Assembly: GCA_944472155.2 (NCBI GenBank)
Contig: OX235272.1
Span: 98,090,020-98,154,019 of the forward strand
DNA: 64,000 nt
Reading direction: 5' to 3'
Source: Trichobilharzia szidati
Lineage: Eukaryota > Platyhelminthes > Trematoda > Strigeidida > Schistosomatidae
The notes under the pieces are model-generated. The model searched no databases and was not told the DNA's origin. It saw nothing but the letters and a program-made list of their open reading frames with translations. The position numbers and the translations under genes were made by a program. Every line of letters starts with the position of its first letter. Positions within the stretch are counted from its first letter, which is position 1. This document shows, one piece after another, positions 35,886 to 48,000 of the stretch.

Positions 35886-37410
35886 AAACAATGAATGGGC
35901 TGATCACTTCAAAAGATTCTTGAATCCACCATCCCCTGCAACTCGCCCAGAAATACACCACCAACAACAGCACGTACAGAACTGCCTATCAGTGGACACC
36001 AATCCTCCAACGAAAGCAGAAGTCAAGCTACTGAAGAACAGCCGGGAAGGCAGTAGGAGACGGAATTCCTCCAGAAGTAGTGGAGACAGACCCAGAGACC
36101 GCAGCAGATACTCTCACTCCACTATTGCAAGAAGTTGGAAAGGAAAGAAAGGTGCCTGCCGATTGGAAGAAATGCTGGCTATCTTGGCAAGTCACAAAAG
36201 AAGGGTGGCTTACGCCTTTGCAAGAACTGGCACAGAATCATGCTCCTGTCCATGCCAAGTAAAGTCGCGTCAACCTGGAGGAATTAAAAGGTGCACTGGA
36301 TGCAGAACCCCGCCCCACCGCAACAAGCTGGATTCAGGAAAGGCAAGTCATGTGCTGATAGAATTGCAACTCTACGCATCGTCATCGAACAAAGCATAAA
36401 ACGGCGGTCAAACCTCTCTCTACTTCAATTTCATCGACATTAGGATGACAAGGATGGTTGCCTATTAATACCGATGATGTTCCTAATTGCGGTGGACTGG
36501 ATTATGCGTCAGACTGCGCACACGGATTGAGAAGACAGGAATACGTTGGGCTAACCGATAAAAAGACACTAGAAGATGATTTATGTTTAATATCACACAA
36601 GCTCGAACACTTGCAGGCGGAAACCTGAAAACTGGCAAAAGAGACCGACAGCGAAGACAGGAATCCAGGTGTACACAGAAAAGACGGAGGTGATGAAGAT
36701 AACCAACAAACAACAGCAACTACAACCACCACTAACCACCATCAACGGGAGAAATATGACAGAGGTGACTTCCTTCACTTATCTAGAAAGCATGGTTTTA
36801 ACCACAGGCAGCCGAAACGGATGAAGATGTGTAAGCCAGCCGAAATCGGAAAGGCAAGATAACGCCTTCATCGACCTAAAACAAGTCAGGAAATCTTCTG
36901 TACTCAACCAGCATAGAGTACGAGATTCGGATTTTCAACACAAACTTAAAGTCAGTCAATTCTTCTATATGGGTAAAGAACTTGCACTGCGTGTCACGAA
37001 AAGTATTTCCAACAAGTTACAGACTTTTATCAACAGCTGCCTACGCTGGCTCCCTACTGAAGATCACAAAGCCGGCAAGAAGGAATTAGCAACAAGAATT
37101 TCTGGCTGGGAACAAACCAACCAAGAGCCGATTACTCAACAAATATGTAGAAGAAAATGGAGATAGATTGGGCATACCTTGAGGAGGCCACCGAATGACA
37201 TCGCGCGCAATGCAGGCCATCGCTCAAGTAGCATCCCAATAGAAAGCGACAAGTGGGTCGTCCAAGGGTGACATGGAGGAGATCGTGAGAGGAGGAGATG
37301 AGAGATTATGGGCAATCGTGGACCCAAATGAAGGGGACAGAGGACAATAGAACAAAGTGGAGATGTGTTGTTGAAGTCCTATGTTCCATTTGGAAGGCAA
37401 GGGAATAATA
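35886..37410 (+). mobile_element. Degenerate RTE/SR2-like copy
   Basis: The + strand retains the linker (WADHFKRFLNPPSPATRPEIHH), fragments of RT ([18 protein letters not shown] DNA at about 36490; GLTDKK), the C-terminal block ([20 protein letters not shown]) and the terminal WRRS-type region. It ends in a TAA-rich tail at about 37405. Numerous frameshifts and stops. The 5' part, including the endonuclease, is absent. Confidence 0.8.
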
Positions 37411-38095
37411 ATAATATAGGATGAAGCAAAGAAATAAGTTGAACTCTACTATATCACACCGCTGACAAACAGAATGTAACCAATGAGAGCAGACATTCAG
37501 TGTTTTCCCAGTAAGCCTGCCCGAATTTGTTTAGTGTGCCTGGCGAAACTAACTCTAGTCTTTTTGATGTCATTACGCCTTATTTGTGAAGTCATTTTGA
37601 GTTGAGCGCTGAAAATGTTGTCTACAAAGATAACGAAAACTTCGTGACTAGTCCACTAGCTTACATGACAACAGTGAAAAACATTGACCTAAGATACAAA
37701 CCTTCTCCATCATTTCTGAGAACTTTTAAGGCAGCATTCTACAAGAGAGTATCCTAAATGAATTTGAAAGAGACAGTAGGATCTGGTACTAAAAGAGGTT
37801 TTTGAATAATTCCGTAAATATAATTTTAAGTAGTATGGAATATATGTTAACTTTCGCAGATAGATAATACAGCAATAAGTTTCATTTGGATAGCCAAACA
37901 TTACTACTGAGGAAGGCAGAAGAACACTGAAGGTGTAAGGGGTGGGTAGCTGACTGAAAACTAATCAACAATGGGGATTCTATCAACAGTAATGCTTCTT
38001 GGGAAGAAGAAACTTCAGAATAAGACAACCACAGAAAACGGAAGACGAAGAAATAATTTTCAAGAGTTTGGTTTGTAAGGATTAGATTTGTATTT
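37411..38095. other. No recognisable gene
   Basis: AT-rich. It lies downstream of the last located SCFD1 exon and may contain its terminal exon and 3'UTR, which I could not identify. Confidence 0.4.
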
Positions 38096-38546
38096 ATATG
38101 AGTTTGACTACAGATTGATATCAGTTAGAGAACGATCGAAAACCAGCAGGGAGTACTGGGCAGCTGTTTCATCCTAGTTTTGGAATCATCGGCAGTACGC
38201 TCGCTAGTGACGTGTCACAGAACAGTTTCCTGGAGTTCTAGTGAGAAGTTATGACCGGTGAGGTCCATCAAGTCAAGTGTGAGAATGGAGTACCCACCGA
38301 TGATATTGGTTGGTGGTTGCACTAAATCACGAATTGGTAGAAGTTAGAATTCATGGACCATTGAATCGGGTCCCAGTGGCTGAATGGTATACGAGCTTGC
38401 CTTGTAACCGGAAGGTCCTGTGTTCGAACTCCAGTGGGTGCGTACTACCGATGATTCCCAAACTAAGATGAAACAGCTGTCCAGTGCTCCCTGCTGGTTT
38501 TCAGTGGTTCTCTAACTGATATCAATCCGTGGTCAAACTCATATGA
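38096..38546. repeat. Fold-back SINE with tRNA-like promoter and hammerhead-ribozyme-like module (Sm-alpha-like)
   Basis: Two arms of about 105 bp (38096-38202 and 38440-38546) are inverted copies. Just before the right arm, 38370-38435 has a tRNA-like A-box region (AGTGGCTGAATGG) and B box (TGTTCGAACTCC). The right arm contains a hammerhead-like core: CGATGA at 38449, a weak stem II, GAAAC at 38470, a self-complementary ACAGCTGT as stem III, and the expected GTC cleavage triplet before CAGTGCTCC. The canonical CUGAUGA is changed to CCGATGA in both arms. The arrangement matches schistosome Sm-alpha SINEs. Confidence 0.75.
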
Positions 38547-38722
38547 GAAAATAATTGTAAACTGGTAAACAAGATCATGAAACATATCAGTAGCAACTGT
38601 TTCGTTCACAGAGCTCCTAAAAGTTGTTAACTTAAAGCAAAACATTTAGAAGATTAGAACATACTTCAGTAGAGGAAAAGTCCATATGAACACAAACAAA
38701 AAATAATGCTAAAAATTCCTAC

Positions 38723-39020
38723 CTCATTAAGAAAATCCGATGGACTAACTAGATCAGTACAGCCGTAAGTAATGTGTTTCGAGTAGGTTGTTCCTCGAAG
38801 ATTAAGAGAACTTGATGCATCGTGTGCTCCTTGATTAGCCCGATTATTCACTCCGTTCACAGAAGTTGCCAAAGATGTTGAGGATGCAGAAGATGAAATA
38901 GACGTAGTATTACTAGTTGATTTAACCCAGTCTAACAGATTTTGATATTCTACATAGCTGCCACCACCGATGACAAAAACAAAAGCTTCATCAAAAGGTT
39001 GTTTAACCCGAGGCATATTA
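38723..39020 (-). CDS. SCFD1: SCFD1 exon 12 (penultimate or terminal)
   Basis: The acceptor is TTTCCAG before 39020. It encodes [20 protein letters not shown], a Ser/Thr/Asn-rich insert of about 45 residues that the human protein lacks, then [12 protein letters not shown] and DFLNE. A donor-like GTAGGA follows at 38722. Without splicing, the frame runs 18 codons further to a stop at 38666, so a retained-intron end is possible. Confidence 0.88.
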
Positions 39021-42000
39021 CTGGAAAGTTAGAAAAAAGAAGAGGGATATGAAATAAGTTGAAGAGCAGAAATCCTAGTGTGAATAAATAAATAAATAAA
39101 TAATGGCTTAACAGCTTTCACATTTACTATAGATTACAATATCCAGGGGAGTTTGTGGCTTATTGAATTGGGTTAAATGATTTAACGGAGGAACGTGCAT
39201 TGTTATGATACAGAAATGTACTTAATTATAAGTTCAAGATACAGTAAACAGACAAAAAAATACATGAATTTAAATAAGAGGATGGATAAATCAAAGGAAC
39301 CACATATATCTAAGTAAGCGGCGACTATCAGACTGAAACACAGACTAATCTAGTCTGAGCAGTAAATATATATGCAATATTGGCGTTATTAACCTCGCCT
39401 AGATTACTAGCCGGTGCCAAGCCCGGATAAAGAGGGAGGGTCGGGGCGTGGTGCTAGCAACTCCACCCCCGAAACTTAACCAAATTGCTACAGAAACTTC
39501 AACGCACAAATATATTAAAAATTCTAAAAATACAAACAATAACCTTATTTTCCGCTGGAATCGGGGAAGTGAAATGACGCAGGCTGGTGAAAGCCTTCGG
39601 GAAGCCAGTCAGACCATGTACCTCCTTTCGATGAAAGCAAAAATAAGGATGGGGACGTGGAATGTTCGTACAATATACGAAGCTGGAAAGGCAGCCCAGG
39701 TAGCCGGAGAAATGAGAAGGTATGCAATAGAAGTGTTGGGAATCTGCGAGAGTAGATGGAACGGATGTGGAAGGTGCCAGCAATCAACTGGAGAGACAGT
39801 AATCTATTTCGGTCACACAGAGGACAGCCACGAGCACACCGAGGGAGTGGCCATCATGATGTCACCAACAGCAATCAAAGCTCTCATGCAGTGGGAACCA
39901 ATCTCCTCCAGGATAATGACAGCTAGGTTCAACTCAATAGGAAGGAAGGTTACAATCATTCAATGCTATGCGCCTATAAACGTCTCAGAACAAGAGAAGA
40001 AGGAGGATTTCTACAGACAACTACAAACAGTAGTGGACAACGTCCCAAACGGTGATATCAGAATCCTGATGGGTGATATGAATGCAAAATCGGGATGAGA
40101 CAATACAGGAAGAGAACTCACCATGGGTCGTGAGGCCCTCGGTGAAATGAACGACAATGGTGAACTCTTCTCAGACTTCTGTGCCTTCAATGATTTGGTG
40201 ATTGATGGCAGTGTGTTCAAACACAAGGATATACACAAGGCGACATGGATTTCACCAGATAGACACACCAAAAACCAGATAGATTTCATTTCAATCTCAA
40301 GGAAGTGGAGACGGAGCCTACTGGACACAAGATCGAGGAGAGGAGCAGATGTGGGTTCAGACCACTATCTAGTACAAGGGACTTTCAAGGTGAAGCTAAA
40401 AGCCTCGAGGATACCTGGGGATAGGCCACAATGCAAGTTCAACACTCAAAAACTGAAGGACACAACCACAAAGGACACTTTCACTGCAACTGTTAGAGCA
40501 AAGCAGGAAACACTACGTGGCATCACTGAGGAATCATGCGTGGAAGACCATTGGAACTCTCTGAAGGTGATTTTCAACGAAACGTGTTCAACGGTTTTAG
40601 GAAGAAAGAAGAGACAAGACAAGGAATGGCTCTCAACGGACACTTGGAAGCTAATAGAGGAGAGGAGAATGGTGAAAGAGAAAATGATTCAATGCAAAGA
40701 CGGACAAGAGAAAAAGACGCTGAGCTCAACTTACACAGCACTGGACAAAGAAGTGAAGAAGAGTGCTAGGAAGGACAAAAGACAATTCTACGACAATCTG
40801 GCCACTGAAGCTGAGAAGGCAGCAGGCAAAAGGGACCTGAGGACACTATATCAGATAACCAAGTCTCTATCCGGGAAGAGACCAACACAAGTGAAACCTA
40901 TAAAAGACAGCCAAGGGAACCCAATTACCAAGGAAGAAAGACAGATTAAACAATGGGCGGACCACTTCAAAGGACTCTTGAACCGACCACCACCTGCAAC
41001 CCGTCCAGAAATATCAACAACAGCGCGTACACAACTGCAAGTTTACACCAATCCTCCAACGAAAGCTGAAGTCTTGAATGCAATCAAGCTTCTGAAAGCT
41101 GGAAAAGCAGCTGGACCAGATGGAATACCCCCTGAAGCACTGAAAGCGGACCCAGAGACGACAGCAGATATGCTGACTCCATTATTGCAAAAGGTCTGGA
41201 AGGAGAGAAAGGCGCCTACTGACTGGAGGAAAAGTAAAACTATCAAAGAAGGGCGACTTAGGACTCTGCAAGAACTGGCGAGGAATCATGCTCCTGTCGA
41301 CGCCAAATAAAATTCTGAGTCGCATCATCCTGGAGAGAATAAAGGACGCACTGGATGCAGAATTCCGACCAGAACAAGCTGGATTCAGGAAAGGCAAATC
41401 ATGTTCTGACCAAATTGCAACTCTACGCATCATCATCGAACAAAGCATGGAATGGCAATCAAACCTCTACCTCAACTTTATAGACTTTGAGAAGGCCTTC
41501 GACAGCGTTGACCGCGAAGTAATTTGGAAACTACTCAAGTACTACGGCGTACCCCAAATATTCATCAACCTTATTCAACAGCTGTACGACAACGGCACAT
41601 GTCAAGTGATCCACAACGGAAAACTCAGCGAAGCGTTTGGAGTAAACACAGGAGTCAGACAAGGGTGCTTATTATCACCAATGATATTCCTAATTGTGGT
41701 GGACTGGATTATGCGTCAGACAGTGGGAAACGAGAAGACAGGGATATCCTGGACCGACGTGAAGAACCTAGAAGACCTGGATTTCGCGGATGATTTATGT
41801 TTGATGTCACACAAAATCGAAGACTTACAAGCAAAAACCGACAAACTGGTCGAAGAAGCAGCAAAGACAGGACTCCAGGTGAACATAGACAAAACGGAGG
41901 TTATGAAAATAACCAACCAACAACAGCATCAGCAACATCCAGCGCCAATCACCATCAACGGGAGGGATTTGAAAGAGGTTACTTCATTCACTTATTTAGG

Positions 42001-45000
42001 GAGCATTGTCTCAACCACAGGAGGAACGGACGAGGATGTCAAATCGAGAATCGGGAAGGCGAGAAACACATTCATCAACCTGAAACCAATCTGGAAATCT
42101 TCGTCACTCAACATCAACAACAAAATTCGGATTTTCAATACAAACGTCAAGTCAGTTCTTCTATACGGATCAGAAACTTGGCGGGTCACAAAGAATATTT
42201 CCAACAGCCTGTTGCACACCTTCATCAACAACTGTCTTCGTTCCATACTGAAGATTAGATGGCCGGAAAGAATCACAAACAAGAAGCTATGGGAACAAAC
42301 AAAACAGGAACCAATCGCCCAACAAATATGCAGGAGAAAGTGGAGATGGATTGGACACTCGCTGAGGAGGCCGTTGGGTGACATCGCGCGTCAGGCTCTC
42401 GAGTGGAACCCGAAAGGGAAGCGACGAGTGGGACGTCCAAGGGTGACATGGAGGAGATCGTGTGAAGAGGAGTTGAAACAGTATGGACTAACATGGATGC
42501 AGGTGAAAATTACAGCAGAAGACAGAAGCAAGTGGAGACGTGCAGTTGAAGCCCTATGTTCCACTAGGAACCCAAGGGAACAATAATAATAATAATAATT
42601 GGCGTTATTATTCCTTCATTTGTGAACCTTGTACATCGTACTAAATTTCCATGGTGTATCTGAAATACTGAAGTTTCTAAATTTTCATTAGGATAACATA
42701 CTGTGATGTATAACAGAACTAATAAAAATATACCATCACGAAGAACGAAAAAGTACGTCAGAAATATTGATATGGACCTATCTAGTAATCAGAGTGTTAA
42801 AGATCTCATGACAAGATGTCTGATTATCAAAACATACAATCAAGGATATATGTTTACATGACCACCACAGAGAAGTGTTATCCCATTTATCCCCGAGACT
42901 AATGAAGAAAGTGGCGTTTTTATTCATGGTGGACTGTTTAATCATACACAACACGGATTCTCACGGACGCCGATTAGCCACTACAAAGTACTCAGCAAAA
43001 AATAATAACTGGAGATGATATAAGGATTTGCACTAATGTTAAACATAAATTAGGACAAAATCCGGATATTTTCTTAATTTTTTTTTTTTTTTGATTTACG
43101 GCTTGATTCCACACCGTATTTTCAGTACAAGTATGGAATTTTCAGCACGGATATCGGTAGCTCAAATTCAGGCTGACCATAGATATCGGGTTGCGCCGGC
43201 AGGGGATCGAACCCCGGACCATGTGCATGGTCGGCGAGAGTCCTAACCACTGTGCCACCGACGCACAGGGAAAATATTCAATGATAAATAAAGACACACA
43301 AAAAAAGGAGAGCTCTGTACTGAAGTGTTACAGCATTAATTGAAGAAGTAAATAAGTATGATACTGGGATGCGGTACTAGAATATGACAGGAGGAAAAAT
43401 CAAATCACTATTAACAGCATTTTCATGACTTTGAAGGTGACATACTATAATGATATTGTGACCCATTGGTTTGGGTATTTAACTTTTAACACCTTGATAG
43501 CGAGTTCAACGTCCCCCTACCCCCCACAGATACAAGGGTTTGGGAAGCCAAGGTGAACTGTCACAACATAAACAACAAGTGTGAATCATTGCCAAGTCCA
43601 TGTGTGTATGGGTGTTGACTAATCCTTATTACAGATTACACTTTTTATTATTACAAATATTGAGTCAGATCAAAACCACCATGCGCCAAAAGTTGAAGAC
43701 GTTATAAATTGATAAAGTGTTGATCTAACCACCAATAGCTTTCTTATAAACCAATCTTAATGTAGCAAAGCTTCCTGAGTTAAATGAAAATTCAGCCTTT
43801 GTAACACACGTATCAGATATCTTAAAAATCAAAGATTCACAAACCTATCTACACAGTTACCTTTCGTCTTCAACACTACGTTGTCTGTGGTAGCCCTAAA
43901 TATATCCAAATATATCTACGATAAACAGCCTTCTCATGTTTTCAATCTTGGGTGACTGGATTTTACGGTCACGTTGTAAGACGGAAAGAAATGCTATCGA
44001 ATTGAAGTATATGCAAAAATTTGGCTAAGATGACTACAGACGTGCAAACTTTTAAAATTCTAGAAACGGCTTAACTCATTTTGTGTAGATTTAAAAAAAC
44101 AAAAATCCAACCAATGAGTTCTAATCAACTTACGTTTCCTGACGCCTGTACAATTTAGGATCAAAATAACGATAGTCCTCAAATTCAGAACCGCTTTTAT
44201 TTTCCATTAGTTGAGATACAATGCGAGTGAATGGAAGATACTGTGAACAGATGAAATAATCATAACAATTAAAAGTTATACTCAAAAGATTACATACTCA
44301 ATTTACAAGGTAAATTTGGACTAAAATTGAAGTTACAGCCACACAATTACTTTTATTTTGCATGTTTGAATGCCAATCTTCACTTTTAGTGCAGAAAAAC
44401 TAACTCTTATAAGGATATATACAAGCTTAGATATTATCTCTCCTTTAGTTAATTTAATGAATGACAGGCCAACGTAGAAATTAGCACAGAAATGCATCAG
44501 CTCAAGTTATCCTCTCCCATCTCACCTCAATTTAAAAAACAAACGAAAAATAATGGTGGACAGACATGGGAAATTGCATGGAGGATTTCATCATGAGCTG
44601 ACATCAGTTAGAGAACCACTGGAGAACCTGGGAGTACTGGACAGCTGTTTCGCAGGTTTTCCAGTGGTTCTCTAACTGATATCAACTCATGATGAAATCC
44701 TCCATGCAATCAAACAAAAATCCCTACAAATCCAATACTTGAAAAAACATGGGAAAGACAAAGGATATTTAAATGAAGATTAGTGAAACTTTTCATAATT
44801 TGCTGATGATAAGGAAAGAATATATCTGCCTCACTGTGAACGATTTTCAGCTACGTCGATTCTTAGTTTCCTGATGACCATAGTTCGGTAATTGACATTT
44901 AATTTTGTAGTTCATACTACCAGTCAATGATCTAATCGACTGATGTCACGTCTCGATCTGCTTACCCCTGACTCATTCAAAGCATGTCGTTACTTTAGTC

Positions 45001-48000
45001 AAAACTACTTCTCCACGAAGACATAAGTTCACTACGTGTAGCATATGTCCCACCTACTTCATACAATGATGCTTTATAATTACATTCGGACGACTTAACC
45101 TTCTTTTACATGATATTCTTCACCTAATCCCGTTATTAGCTACTATGCTACTTCACCTAATGTAAGTAATCAAATGAGGGCAATTATAATCAAAACCTTC
45201 GCATCTTTCTATCTCATCAACTTTAGGTGGCTATATCTCGTGTATGTAAAGTAGGACAAAGGGAACTGTTGTGCCCTACATGCAGCCTTTGATGTGTGGG
45301 TTAGACATCACCTCAGTATCAGAAATGATGCAAAATGATGAACACCAAACGAGCCTTCTTAATTTGTGCTCAGTTCATAAGAGCTTATACCGCTTCACAA
45401 CTAAGAAGAGTGGGCTATGCATTCAACCATTTCACTCATTTTTCATCCAGATCAGGGTCCCAGGTTTTACTATTATTTTTAATTTTTCATATTACCCATT
45501 TGCTTAATGATTTTTAGAAAATTAGCGGTGTTGTGATAGTTATTTATCACATACTATAAGGCCTTCCCGATAACTGTAGTAAAATGTACTGTTAAGCAGA
45601 GTTATACTAGATCTTATCTGCATAGTGCCTAATTATTTTTTTATTTTTGATTACAGCTTGATTGCACACCGTATTTTTTGGTACAGGTATGGAATTTTCA
45701 GCATGTGATATCAGTAGCCCAAATTTTGCAGGCCGACCATAGATATCAGGTGTGCGTCGGTAGGGGATCGAATCGTGGACCATGTGCATGATCGGTGAGA
45801 GTCATAACCGCTGTGGCTCATCAGTCTACGCACTCCAGGTAAAACCATTTGACTTTGAGATGTCAAGTTTGTAGGAACGCGACTGACTCTGGTATTGTAG
45901 ACGCGCGCAACTGCAGAATGCCAAACTAGAACACAAGTGTCGCGCGGCCCTTGGTTGTCAATAGTTTCTCTTGAAATCAATCAAATCCCCAAAAATCTAA
46001 CATCTAAAATTTAATCCACTTGACTACAGGATGGATGTCCTGGACTTCTAATGGGAAGCCAGGTCGAGGATGAAGACAAATGATTGTTGTTGACAGTGAA
46101 TGGAAGTTACCAAAGTTAAAACCCAGAAGTAATTGGATTTCACCCCAGTGTTTACAAATTTATATTACTTCAAGTGTCAAAATAAAGTGATCGTCAGATC
46201 TTAAAAAAAATTATTGATTCCTTTGCGTTCCGAGTGAAACAAAGGACTCCAAGTTTGAGCTTTGAAGTTTCAGCAGCAGAAGTGTTTTTAGCGAGGTGAG
46301 ATTGCTACTCTTACCCCCAAACTAACCTTTTTACCAAAGGGACGGGGATCGAACCTCAGACCACGTGCGTGGTTGGCGAGCATTCTACGACTGGACCATC
46401 GACGGATACACAGCAATAGAATGCTATTTACTAAATATATAAATACAGAGACAAATACTACAAACAAAGCATTTGGTAACTCATCCCGCACAATACTAAT
46501 CGTAGATTAGGTAATGAACAAGCCTACTTTTACCAAACTTTTGTATAAGACGAAATTTCCGTAAATGCATTGGTAGGCGTATGATTGAGCAATCACTGGG
46601 TGTTTCCCATTGGCCACTCAGTCGACACTAAATTAAGTGTATGGTTATCTCCAAATAATAACACATTTGAAAAAAGTTTAGAAACAAGTGAATGAAAATA
46701 ATGAAGAGAAAGAGAGGGAAAGATACTCACTGATTTCTGACCAATCAAGTGTCTCATTCCTGTAAGCAGGATAGCTGAACCATGTGAAACAAGTTTATCG
46801 AGTACACTACGACTTCCAGCTCCTTTAATGCTCTCTATTATGTTATCAGCTAATTGACCAGCTTTTGGAATTCGTCTGTTTCATAGTGATTGAAAAGAAA
46901 GCAAGATGCTGATTAACTGGTAAGTCAAAAAACAAATTTTTGTCAAACGGTTAAACTACTGACTAATTAAATGGCATCATAAAATTTTTTCATCATAGCT
47001 TGATTCTACAGAGTATTGTTGGTACAACTATGGAATTTTCAGCATGTGATATCAGTAGCCCAAATTTAGCAGGCCGACCATTGATATCAGGTGTGTGTCG
47101 GCCGGAGATCGAATCGTGGACCATGTGCATGGTAGGCGAGCGTCATAACCGCTGTGCCACTTACGACTGTCTTTAGAATTGAATTCACAAAGAAATTCAA
47201 AAGCTATTTATAAAAAGTGTAAGCTTATAAAATGAATACTTTAAATACTTTTCAAATTTCATATTATAGATAGTTGATCTTAGATGGTTGGTGGCAATCG
47301 GCAGGAAGCCTTGGACCTAGGTCTCGTGCTGATTGACGTTCGTCAGCAGGGTGTATCTGCAACCTTGAAGCAACTCATTTCCCTTCTGAGATTCGAACTC
47401 GCATCACCCAGTGCTGCAGTCAGAGACGTTACTACTGAGCTATTCGGGCTCGCAATTGACCTCCTGTAGGGCTGTATTGGATACTTTTGACTGCACACTA
47501 TTTAGTAACTAGTGACCGATAGAACTCAGTCTGCACCAAACAAAGGACCAGACACATTACACTAGTTACTAGCTAGTGTCCAATCAATAGTTTAAGATAG
47601 TCTATAACAGGTTATGTTGTTTTGAAGTTGGGCAAAATTATTGAAAGTGCTCTTATTTTACTTCACTTGACAACTTTCATTATCGGTAAGTGGATGATGA
47701 CTGAAGATGGAAGGGAAGTTTGAGTTGCAGCAGGACATGAACCATCGATCAGGCATTCTACTGGATGAGTTTGATAACCACCTGCTGACCAGATCTTGAT
47801 GCTAAACTTCCGCTGTTATCCTTGTTTATTTATGCAACGCTAGCCATCTAGTCACACTTACTTAACCAGATTCTAATGACACTGAATAATGTGAAGGGAA
47901 CAAATAATGGATGGATGACTAGACAACTTGAAATAATATCAACCTAGATAACTGTGCTTTTGGTAATTGATTTTAGCACGATTACAAACCTAATCTTTGG

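Noticed and set aside
38370..38435. A functional tRNA gene
   Set aside because: A and B boxes are present, but the acceptor and anticodon stems do not pair and the sequence continues into a SINE body. The same holds for 43.1, 45.7, 46.3, 47.0, 47.4, 48.6 and 56.7 kb.
37411..38660. Terminal SCFD1 exon
   Set aside because: I scanned the minus strand for an acceptor followed by a short family-like tail and stop; no candidate was better than chance.
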